Shown here: in pieces, positions 14,941 through 24,835 of the stretch | How the letters are laid out: each line of letters begins with the position of its first letter | Position numbering within the stretch: position 1 is the stretch's first letter | DNA from: Lagopus muta | Taxonomy: Eukaryota > Chordata > Aves > Galliformes > Phasianidae | DNA: 64,000 nucleotides | Direction of reading: 5' to 3' | Assembly: GCF_023343835.1 (NCBI RefSeq) | Contig: NC_064433.1 | Coordinates: forward strand, 66,734,032 to 66,798,031 | Notes under the pieces: model-generated | What the model was told of the DNA's origin: nothing | Database searches by the model: none | What the model saw: only the letters and a program-made list of their open reading frames with translations | Position numbers and translations under genes: made by a program

Positions 14941-14988
14941 GAAGGGCATACTCTGGGAAGGGCCTACCCTGGGAAGGGCCTACCCTGG
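14941..14988. repeat. 16-bp tandem triplication
   Basis: Three consecutive copies of the 16-bp unit GAAGGGCCTACCCTGG. The first copy differs at two positions and the last two are identical. A fragment of the unit (CCCTGG) follows. This is a minisatellite seed with no known function. Confidence 0.9.
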
Positions 14989-16186
14989 CCCTGGTCCCCC
15001 TGCCCGGGTCTAGGCAAAGCCAGGGTTGGCTGCAACAAGGGAGAAATTTCCTCTGGCAGGCCACTGCTGCTGGGAGTGTGTCTCATCTCTTTGTTTCCAC
15101 GGTGCTTCAGAAATATATCGTGTACCAGGCTGTTCCTGAGCCATGGCTCATGACACAGAGAAGCACCTCTCCGCTTGGCTGCCAGTGTTGCTCCTCGGAG
15201 TTTCTGCCCCTGGCTTGGTGTGTGTTGACCACACATGTTAGGAAGATTGTTGCCCTAGAGGCTCAACACAGTTGTGACAAAAGAAGGTAGGATTTGAGAA
15301 CCAGGCATCCTCCCAAAGCCTAGATTGCTCCCATTGCTTTCAGGGTGGAGGCTCTTATTTCATGCCTGCCAGCTGAAGGTGATAATGTACAGAGGCACTG
15401 ATGGCAGAATACCTCTATTTTTTTTACCCATAAAACAACAGATCCACGCTATTGCTCAGCTTACCTAAGAGAAGTACTTTTTTTGGGAGGGTGAAGAAAC
15501 AAAATGACTTTCCTTAAGGAAAAGTGACTTTTCCTCTGAGCAAAGCAGCAGTTTTGGTACATGATTCCTCTGGGGTTTTGCTATTGCTTCTGATTGTTTT
15601 TTTTTTAATCTTGCTGCTGCTGCTCTCCAGAGGCCTATAAAGCTGCCAAAGTACAGTAGGCAGGTTTTCACATAATTACAACTCTTTCTTTCTCAAATGC
15701 CCAACCTGATTGACCAATTAAAGTATTTAATTCTCTGAGAAAGAGTCTGTCATTAACTGTAATTTGTTCTAGTCTCACCGGTTCTTTCATGGCTGCTTCT
15801 GGTGAAAGGACCATTATATATAACCATTTCAATCTCCATATTATAGTGTGAATTTTTTGATAGTTTGCTATAAATAGGATTGATTCATACGATGAATAAT
15901 GAATTCATTGCCAGTCTTTTACCAACTACTTAATGACTGTCAAGATACATTAAACATCCTTAGCTGTACACTGGGGTCTGAGCTTATTCTTGGCTAGCAT
16001 ATCTGACTGTATCAAGAAACCCACACTCAGAGCATTAATGCTAAGTGAAAAATAGTCTCAGTGACTATGAATAATTTTTAGAGTGCTTTATTTCCTCATA
16101 AATATTGACACTGATCATTATAAATGCCTTCCAAAAGAGGTGATCAGATTGATTACATAATCTATCATCATTAAACATAGAGAGAA

Positions 16187-16249
16187 AATGAAAAATGAAA
16201 AAAGGGGGAAAAAAAGAGAAAAGGAAAAAAAGAAAAAAAAAAAAAAAAA
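16187..16249. repeat. A-rich low-complexity tract
   Basis: Mostly A with scattered G, ending in a run of about 17 A. Confidence 0.85.
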
Positions 16250-16754
16250 CACATTAAAAAAACCCCAAACATATTCTCACCAAGGCTCTCCTGGTATTCT
16301 CATCTAAAAGAGCTTGTCACAGTGGTAGGCCCTGTACAAATTAAAGACACTTTTGAAGCTGTATTGTATTTAGACTAGCTTGTTAGTGAGACAGTATAAA
16401 GCCATTTGTATCTTAGTTTTTCTCAGATCTCTCTTTCATGCCATTTCCATGTAACAGTGTAGTTAGCAGAGTGTGCCTACCACCACACCCACTTTCAGAA
16501 TACCGTGGGTCTTGCTTGAAGGTCATAGACCACAAGGCCTGCTCTTGCCCAGCCCCTCATCACTGAACCAGCGAGGGTTGATGCTCAGTGATGAGATGAT
16601 GCATGAGCTCTTGTGATCTTCTGTGCTACCCTGGAGTTCCCTTATAGCAAGTTCACAGATCCTCAGGGAAAGGCATTGTAGAGATGTCCAAATAAAGCCT
16701 AAGATGTACCCATGGGGACAGGGAGAGCCAAGGAGAGAGGAAAAATATTGTTTA

Positions 16755-17133
16755 AATTTCAGCCTGGAGAAGAGAAGGCTCTGGGGAGACCTGATGTCAG
16801 CCTTTCAGTATCTAATGGGGTGCTATAAGAAAGAAGGGGACAGACTCTTTAGCAGAGTTTGTTGGGACAGGACAAGGGGAAATGGTTTCAAACTAAAAGA
16901 GGGGAGATTTAGATTGGATATAAGGGAAAAGATTTTTACAATAAGGATGGTGAGACACTGGAATAGGTTGTCCAGAGAGGTGGTGAATGCCACCCCCATC
17001 ACTGGAGACGTTGATGGTGAGGCTGAATGGGGCTCTGAGAAACTTATCTAGCTGTAGCTGCTCACTGCAAGGGAATTGGACTAAATGAGCTTTAAGGGTC
17101 CTTTCCAGCTCAAACAATTCTATAATTCTATAT
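16755..17133 (+). mobile_element. CR1 LINE 3' fragment (about 375 bp)
   Basis: A CR1 3' end longer than most here, in the plus orientation. Recognisable blocks run in order: 'CTGGAGAAGAGAAGGCTC', the GACCTGATGTCAGCCTTTCAGTA block, 'GACAGACTCTTTAGCAG', 'GGACAAGGGGAAATGG', 'GATTTAGATTGGATATAAGG', 'GGTGAGACACTGGAATAGG' and 'GGACTAAATGAGCTTTAAGG'. It ends in a degenerate CAATTCTATAATTCTATA. A 142-codon open frame starting at 16,623 reads through this repeat and is not a gene. Confidence 0.93.
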
Positions 17134-17744
17134 CCCTTACACCATTGTTCATTTCCAGCTCTTGCATTTACCAGGCCCAAGGAGAAGCATCTCTTATGCT
17201 GCAGGAATATAAATCCATAGCATCTATTTTTAAAGAAATCTAAGTAGAGCTAGGCAATATGGTCTATGGGGAAGGCCTGTGATGTACGATCATGCTACAT
17301 AACATTAGCTAATGTAATTTATCTTGATACTGGAAACAACCTGGAGGCATCTCTGTGATAGTTTATGAATTCCGCATGAGACCTCATTATTTGTTATTAT
17401 GTGCACTGTGTACATCGAGTGTGATAATTCAGTAGCATATTGCCAGGGAGTGTAGGGAGGACGAATTACAGATGGGTTATGGACAAGGTCTGGATCACAG
17501 ACACTCACCACCCCTCCATGATTATTAGTTTGCTTCCTTCCTTCCTTTCTTTCTCCAAACACTTTAAAAAGGCTCTGAAAGCACAAAAAGGTGATAAAGT
17601 TTGGGAATACCTTCAAAGACATTTTCTAAGAGAAAAGAGAATAAGCCCATATACTCGTGCTGATCCCTGCAACACATTTTCTGCTACTGTACCTAGTTCT
17701 CAACTAATCTGATCGATGCCAAATTAAACTCCTCCTTGCAGTCG
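17134..17744. other. Short non-coding stretch
   Basis: Single-copy-looking DNA between a CR1 fragment and a possible minus-strand exon. A short TTCC/TTTC-rich patch lies at about 17,530. If the exon at 17,745-17,852 is real, this would hold its 3' UTR. No canonical AATAAA close after the stop was noticed on the minus strand. Confidence 0.45.
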
Positions 17745-17852
17745 TTAAGGAAATTCATCTATGACACTTGAACGTGATGCAGGCACTTGAAGCTCTACTT
17801 GGCTTTCTTCCTCAGTAAACCATGAAGACATGGAAATAACAAGCTTTGTAAT
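17745..17852 (-). CDS. Possible terminal coding exon, product unknown
   Basis: On the minus strand a good acceptor (TTTTTGTTTCTCCAG) is followed in phase 0 by 35 sense codons and TAA at 17,745-17,747. The predicted tail contains SMSSWFTEEESQVEL and ends in SRSSVIDEFP. It is acidic and serine-rich, like many protein C-termini, and base composition here is not strongly skewed. I do not recognise the protein and found no clear upstream partner exon on the minus strand. An open frame of 36 codons after a good acceptor is not rare by chance in 64 kb, so this is tentative. It would run opposite to the possible gene end at 30.6-32.7 kb. Confidence 0.25.
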   Translation of the reverse strand: MTKLVISMSSWFTEEESQVELQVPASRSSVIDEFP

Positions 17853-18854
17853 CTGGAGAAACAAAAATATACACTGATCAGCCAAAGAGAAGTCTTTAGT
17901 CAATATTCCTGAAGCCAAAGCATTAAAAATATATATTACTTTCATGTAATACAGTAAGGAGCTGACACAGTTTGTTGACAAGAAACACTAAAAACATACA
18001 TTAAGAACTCTGTCTCATTTTATTGCAGCACTCGTTCCTGGGATTCATTCACTAACCAGTGACAATCCAGAAAGCATAATCCTAGTTAATTAGCACTATT
18101 AGCTAAATTGGAGATTATCGCATTCAAAATGCATTCTTTTCTGCCTGTGTCAGGCACCATCTCCTATGAAAGCTCCTTGCACATAAAAGGAAGAAAAAAC
18201 TGGAAATACAATTATTTAAATCCCAATTCAAATAAGACTGAGGAAGTCACAGTAATAAATCATCTCAAAGAACAAAATATGGTTCTGTGGAAAATCTAGA
18301 GCAGTAGGTAAAGAAGCAGCAGATAGTGTGAAAATATATCCTTTCTGAGGCGCTCAAAGCAGAAATATATACAATATATAGATAATATTTACATAGATCC
18401 TGAAGAATGACATATTCAAATTAAGCCCAATCACTGCTTTAAATGTCCAATGCTGTTAGTGTAGCTAAGAGTTACTGTGATTGCTAAGTGCTATTTTATC
18501 TGTCAGGTGAATGTGTTGGCTTCAGTGCCATCATTTACATTTTCTCTCTTTTTTCTCATTTCCTAAAGGAAGTGCTCATCGCATCTTTTTCAGTAGCCAG
18601 AGAAACATACAATGCTAAATAATATTCCTTACAGTTGCAAATGTCTGTCTGCAGCAGAATCTTTCCAGAGGATATTTAACTCCAAATGATGTCAGCATTT
18701 ATCAGCAGATATGCTGTTATCAGACCAATTCTCTATTCTGAGAATAAAGATCGCAATATTGGAGCTGTTTTGGGAGCACTGATGCATGCCTCTTCTTGTG
18801 GAGGGGTGTGAATGGAGAACAGGCTCCAGCAAGAGACTGGATGTCAGGGAACTG
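17853..18854. other. AT-rich stretch, no gene recognised
   Basis: Unique-looking AT-rich DNA with several ATATAT patches near 18,365-18,395. No exon or repeat is recognisable. Confidence 0.5.
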
Positions 18855-18965
18855 GACTCTTCTGGGCTCTGCCACCAGCCTGATGGGGCACCTGGGGCAA
18901 ATCACTTCATTTGGCTGAAGATCGGATGCCTTAACTGTATGACAAGGATAAGAACTAGAGCTGAC
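18855..18965 (+). mobile_element. Probable ancient MIR-like SINE relic
   Basis: The order of blocks matches the 3' half of MIR-type core SINEs: 'GGGCTCTGCCACC', then 'GGGGCAAATCACTTCATTTG', then 'CCTTAACTGTATGACAAGG' and 'ATAAGAACTAG'. The family model has 'GCTCTGCCACT...TTGGGCAAGTCACTTAACCTCT...CCTCATCTGTAAAATGGGGATAATA'. Divergence is high, as expected for amniote-age copies. A similarity search against SINE consensus sequences would decide. Confidence 0.5.
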
Positions 18966-19788
18966 TGGAAGCTTATGAAGTCAAAAAGAAGTTCTGAGTA
19001 GAAAGGATACTGTTTGAAAGAAAATTCCTGTTTTTGTATTAGAGTATGGCTGTTTGTAATAAAAACTATACATGACTTTTTAATTTAATTTTTATTTTAT
19101 TTTATTTTCATTCTTGGCAATGAAAATTCAAAGCTTTTCAATGAATTTCAAGGGGGAAACATCTTTTTCTTTCCTCTAACCTTATTTTATTCTGTGAAAA
19201 AATGACAACAGTGATCAAGTAAATCTTTATCTAGCTCTAATTAATCTTACTCATCGTAAAAAAACTGTTTGGCTAAAATGCATTACAAAAGAGCCAAATA
19301 ACATCACAGAATAATTCTCTCCTGATAGTACAACTATGCTCAAGTTATATTCCAGCTGACAGCATCCTGACATACACAGGTCATGCTGGTCACACAGGTG
19401 GAGAAAAAGTCAAACTATGTTGAAAGCACTTTAAAATCCCATGCTGAAGCATTTTGCTCCCACTTAAACGGACAAAAATAAACTGATTTGTGTCAAGGTT
19501 AAATCACTACTTTGTTTGAGCCACTGACTCATACATTAAATAAAATGGAGAGTTGATGGAACCTGAAACCTCTTATCCGTGATGGTTAAGGAAACCATGC
19601 TAGACCTCTGTATATTAAATCCTTGCTTAAATACAGTCACTGCTAGCTTCAGTATCTGGCACAGCAATGGCTCTGAAAAGAGGGAGAAACATAGGACAAT
19701 GTCTTAATAGAACATGAAAAGCAGACAGACATAGTTATGTTTTAATCTGCTTTCCTACTCCAACTCAGAAAAGTAGCCATACTGAAGA
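18966..19788. other. AT-rich stretch, no gene recognised
   Basis: Low-GC DNA with an A/T-rich patch (TTTTATTTTATTTTATTTTC) near 19,090. No exons or element bodies can be supported. Confidence 0.5.
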
Positions 19789-20090
19789 AATCACAGAATC
19801 ACAGAATGGCCAGGGTTGGAAGGGACCTCAAGGACCATGAATCTCCAACCCCCCTGCCACATGCAGGGCCACCAACCTCCCCATTTAATACTAGACCAGG
19901 CTGCCCAGGGCCCCATCCAACCTGGCCTTGAACACCTCCAGGGACAGGGCATCCACAGCCTCTCTGGGCAGCCTGTTCCAGCACCTCATCACTCTCTCTG
20001 TAAAGAATTTCCCCCTGACATCCAACCTAAATCTCCCCTCCCTCAACTTAAAACCATTTCTGCTTGTCCTGCAGTTATCAACCCTTTCAA
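19789..20090 (-). mobile_element. CR1 LINE 3' fragment (minus)
   Basis: A CR1 3' end in reverse orientation. It begins with ATCACAGAATCACAGAATGG (the complement of the CR1 tail). It then shows the complements of the CTGGCCATGTGGCAGGG-type, 'GGCAGCCTGG' and 'GAGGTGTTCAAGGCCAGG' blocks, and runs to about 20,090 at the complement of a 'GGGAGATTTAGGTTGGATG' block. It is very similar to the copy at 53.8-54.0 kb, which suggests the same recently active subfamily. It breaks off inside the element, so it is 5'-truncated. Confidence 0.94.
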
Positions 20091-23000
20091 AGAGTTATAT
20101 AACAGCAATGGCTATGACTACTTGACATTAAGAACATACAGAGTCTACACATTCAGACATTAAGAAGCATTGAAAACTTGTTTACTGTGTTGGGAAGGAG
20201 AGACAACTAAAGAAACTCCAGAACTCTAACACTTTTATTTCACAGCTTTTTGTTTCAGAGTTGCAATGGATGAGGAGGTTGGATAATCTTTCCTCCAGGG
20301 ATTTCATTTGGATCACCTATGGTAAATTATTCTGATAACGTTGCCTCTGTTTTTATTTTATTTTTAAGCCCTTATTACCAAATAGACATTCCAAATAACA
20401 TGTGTTTCCAAAAACAGGAAATGAGAACCCATCAAATAAATATCTGCTGTAAGCCTTGGGGATGCTAACTGGAAAGAGTGTCAGAGGCGCCGTTTGAATA
20501 GGCAGTCCAGAAAATACCCAAGCATCAGGCATCAGGCTCTATCATCATTTCCTACCAAAACAAAGACATTGGAAATGAAGCACTTGAGCCCAGCTGTGTA
20601 CACTGCTTTGGACATATTCATAATATCTCTTTCAAAACAGATCTTGTTGGGCCACTTTCCTTGAACTGTCAGAAGAATGGACAATAATCTGAAGTATCCT
20701 AAATGCAGCTAATTGCTCTGAATTGTGTCAGGGTACACAACAGAAATAAAAGGTATTTCTCTTTCCCAGTTGAAATCGGCTACAGGAATTATTCATGTGG
20801 AGGAGAAAGGAGTATTGGTCGTTTTACATAAATCTTTTCCCTTTGATGTTTGCAAAACAGAACAAGCTCATAATATTCGAGCAGACTGAAATTACAGCTG
20901 AGTAAAGTTATAGACTTTTTTCATTCATTTTTAAATGAGATTGTAATGTTTAAAAGCAGTCAGCTGATGGCTTTGTCCACTTTTGTCTAATCACTGCTTT
21001 GATTGATGCATCTCCTAAAAATACTTGAAATTGAAACCATCAGATGTTAACAATATCTCTTCTTCTGCCATTAGATAATATCTAATCAGTAATTCTGGGC
21101 AGCAGTGAAGCTTCTTAATTCAATGATTATGCACCACCTATGTTTTCCATTTTGCTGACTGAAGCTCCAGCTGCTTCTGGTTCATGTCAACGCACTTCAA
21201 ACACTGGCAATAATAGCTAAAAAAAATAAAAATAGGAACATTCTGGATCCCACGTCAGTCCCCCTTTTGTAATACAAGAGTTTTAGAAATTTCTTGAATT
21301 GGACAGGAAGACAGAATGAGATTTATTTAAAATAAGCAATAGACAATTCCACTGATAATCACTGTTATATGTTTTCTCCAAGTAGAAAAATTGTCACTGA
21401 TGAATTGACTCTTGGACTGCTCTGCCTCCCCAAGAACCATTCTATACAGGGGACTATGTTCACTGTAATAAAGTATATGAGAAACTCAAAGCCACTTTGA
21501 CTGATACTTGTGCCTGTCTTGATGTGAAAGGTGGTGACAGTTAGACCACATTAAAGCTCAGGCAGTCGTGTCAGTAATCAAGGAGTGTTGCCACTCTACA
21601 GGTCTCACTGATGGGCCTGGATAAAGAAGTGTTAACTAAATGTAGGTGTCAAAATGACTGTAGAGCAAAATCAGCTCACAGTTAAGCATGCCTGCTTTGA
21701 GGATAAAGAATGTTATAAACTTTAAAATGTTCTAAAGAAGTTTCTGAGCATTGACTTTAAGAGCTGAGAGCTGTTTTAACCATGATGTGTGCATGACAAT
21801 TCAGGACACTGTTAACTTGAGATACCTTGCTTTAGTCACTGCTATTTTTAGGTGTCTGTAAATAGAGACACTTGAAGCAGTGACCGTGATTTCTTTATGC
21901 ATTAATTCAGAGTTTGCTGAGCCCCATAAGCATGCATGCTCTTAAATCACTGAGTTTTGTCCATAATTATCCATGTCCATAGTTATCCATAACTTATGTT
22001 GGTACATAAGTTCATCTACAATGAATGTGTACCAAAAGATTTGGGCCTTCCCTTCATCAAGCGCACCACCAGCCCTGACCGCCCCTGCCCAGCCTCCCCT
22101 GGTGCTCTGCCACCCTGTCGCAGCACAAGACCCCATTTCAGGTGTCAGTCCTTATCCCCCACCCCTAGTAGTATTATGCTGGGCTATGCTGGTACTGTCT
22201 GAAGGATGGCATAGTATAATGTGGGCAGTATTCTGCATTCTGCTCCTCAAACTAGTAACAGTGGCCAGCAGTGTGGGAGAGGGCAAGGGAAGTACTGATT
22301 TTCTTTTCCACTGCTCGGAGTAGAAAGGCTCGTGCAGATCTCTGTGCATCCAAGAAGCAGTTCTGATTTCTGGCACACGCAATCTTGTTGCTATCAGGTT
22401 TCCTAGGGTACAGGCTTCCATGTAGAGTGTCCAAGTCATTCTCTCTCTTGCTGATGATGTGATGAGGAAGCAGTGTGGAAAGCCTGAGATGTGCTTTCTG
22501 GTGGGAGAGTTCCCCCAGGACCTCCCAGTCTCCTTTCTGCAATGAACAGAGACCAAAGGGCTGCAATTTAGCCTAAGGTATTTTATCTGACTTGTCTCTA
22601 ATAAATACCACAATCCAAGCAGCAAATTCTTGCACAAAACTATTTATGGTCATTTCACAGCCTGAAGAACAAATACTAAAATACTTCTGAATTACAGAGA
22701 TGAAGAAATCATGTTCTTCTTTCAGAGAGACCACAGAAAAAAAATAAATAACAGAGGCAGTCTTCATTGCACGGCTTTTACTTGCAGACTCTTGCAAGGA
22801 AGGGAAAGCAAGAGCAACATCAGCACTGCCCTCAGGGATCTGTTACAGGATCAGTCCGGGCAGCGGGGCCTTGCTGGCCCTGAGCCTGCCCAGGAGCATC
22901 ACGCTTCCCAGAACTTGCTTCTGCCTAGGCTGGCTTCAATCACTTCTGTGCCTCTTTGTCTCTTGTGGCTGGTTTTCATTCTTGAAACCCTGCTGGGTGA

Positions 23001-24747
23001 GGATTTGTTACTACCCAGAGCAAAAGCATTGAGCTAGGAATGGAGCCGAGCTTTTAATTGTGTTGTGCATGTCTGTGCACACAGACGCACGTTAACCTGA
23101 TCCCCTTGTATTTGCATTGGTTTCCTACCATGGGAACTAAGGATTTGATTTGGATAGTACTACCCTATATATACCTGCATTTTCTGGTTGCAGCCAGATT
23201 TCTAGCAAGAAAAAATTTTCTCTCTGAGATTACAAGGGGACTTCAGGCATACTTCTAGGATCTTTGTATGTCTCTGGCAACTGAGTCAGAACAGCATTTC
23301 AGTCCAGACAGTCTAACACCTGACTATGCTACATAGATGGCCACAACACACATACAGATGCAACCTACAATTTAACCCTAGTGGATCCTACACACGTTGA
23401 TTGCATCAGAATTACTGCACATCCAGAATCCCTATGCAATGCATCAGCAGTGTGTTTATCATCTCCTTAATGCACTGGACTCTCTGCAAGTGTGCAGGCC
23501 AACATAAATGTTTATTAATGCATATTTATTCCAAAAATAACAGAAAACAGTATGGGAACCCCAAAATAAAGTTAAGCTATTTCAAATTATATTTAAGCCT
23601 AGTTGAATGCAAGACTCAGGTAAATAACTACAGTTCTCTGTAAGTATAGCATTTTTTTGTACATAGGATACTTATCTAGCACACTGGCACGCAGAAGGCT
23701 ATTGCAACCTACTTCGGAGTCTCTGTCTGGCATATTGAAATGTGGGAGAAACTAGCACTGAAATAGGGCCATCCAAAAGATGACAGCTTCAATTCACAGA
23801 GATCTGTGGGGTCCTCTTCCCTTTTGATTCAAATATATGCTAAAAGTAGAGCTGAGATAACTGAATTCTCCAAGTTTTCAAGGCATGCCCAGGGCTTTAT
23901 CCCTATGGATAAGTTATATCATGGGGATGGGTTTTCCCCACATGAAGCAAAGCTCTCTTTACTTCCACTAGAAACAGAGAAGTTCTTAATAGCAAGGGTA
24001 CCAAGTGGGAATTTGATGTTTGCTGAATTGTAGACATTGTAGAAGAGTTAGAGCTCCTTTAGCTCTGCCCACCTCCATGTGCACTTTTTGCCTCAGGAGA
24101 GTCTCTCAGTCATAGGCTTCCCTGGAGTCACAGTACCTATCGATCCATGTATAGCTACTAGATGTATGATCTAGATCTGCTAGTGCAACTGTTTTTCTCC
24201 ATCCTTCATACTTGGAGCCTTTATGAAGAACCACATGGTGCTTCACGTACTCATAAATTAGCCTTTCTCAAATGAGATTTTCCTCAATTATTAAATATGC
24301 TTCCCTTTTCCTCTCCCTCTTTGATTCTATTCTATCTTTATGCTCCAGGGAGATTTTCAGAGTCCTTGCATATGGATTACAAAGGGAATAAGCAGATTAT
24401 GGAAAAGTAGCTTTTTGATGTACCCAGCATAATACAAATTAGGATTGGTCATATCTTCATACTCTTATCTGTTATTATTGCATGTATGCTGATGTACTCC
24501 AAGTTCTCTAAATAAAAAAAGAGGGACAAAGGCAACTGAATTATTTTAGTTGGCCTGTTAAGGAATGTGCTTTCCAAGGAGCAGATCATGTGTAGAGTAC
24601 TGCTAGTAAGCTAAGTTTGTCCATTATTAAAAGAACCTCTGGAAAAAGGGTCAGACTTGTGGAGAAGGACACAGGGCTACTGCAACTCTGGTTTCTCAGT
24701 GTAAAAAAGGCTGTGCCCAATCCCAATGACTCCCTGGTCTCTTCAGG
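20091..24747. other. Non-coding stretch, possible conserved non-coding DNA
   Basis: No convincing exon. A segment at 20,259-20,321 lies between an acceptor-like TTTTTGTTTCAG and a donor-like GGTAAAT and is open in one frame for 20 codons. It reads like chance. The part at about 20.9-21.2 kb is AT-rich with balanced, non-repetitive sequence of the kind seen in developmental enhancers, but only an alignment could show conservation. A C-rich patch without repeats lies at about 22,070-22,170. Confidence 0.45.
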
Positions 24748-24835
24748 TTTTAAGTTCTTCAAGGCAGGGAATGACTTCTCACCTAGCTTTGCACAGTGGG
24801 ATTCTAATCTTGATGGTGGCCTCATAATGTTCACC
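24748..24835 (+). mobile_element. Possible ancient SINE tail
   Basis: The run TTTAAGTTCTTCAAGGCAGG, then GAATGACTT, then TAGCTTTGCACAGTGGG, then TGATGGTGGCCTCATAA resembles the 3' end common to old amniote SINEs. Those have 'AAGCTCTTCGGGGCAGGGACTGT...TGCACAGTGCCTAGCACAATGGGG...GGGGCCTCTAGG'. It is diverged, so this is a tentative assignment. Confidence 0.4.

Larger units (their letters stand above)
8034..16754. other. Non-coding stretch, no gene recognised
   Basis: Single-copy-looking DNA with short unrelated open frames. It contains a CTAA/AAAT simple repeat (9,688-9,719), a 16-bp triplication (14,941-14,988) and an A-rich tract (16,187-16,249). A GC-richer patch around 14.7-15.2 kb has few CpGs and no exon structure that I can defend. 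Minus-strand donor-like sites, for example near 8,965 and 15,460, do not chain into exons. Confidence 0.5.

Noticed and set aside
15465..15671. Minus-strand exon-like segment with a donor near 15,460
   Set aside because: The peptide is low quality, the acceptor is ordinary and no adjoining exon was found.
16623..17051. 142-codon plus-strand frame
   Set aside because: Most of it reads through a CR1 3' fragment.
20259..20321. 63-bp segment between an acceptor and a donor
   Set aside because: Only one of three frames is open, the peptide is unrecognised, and there are no neighbours in phase.
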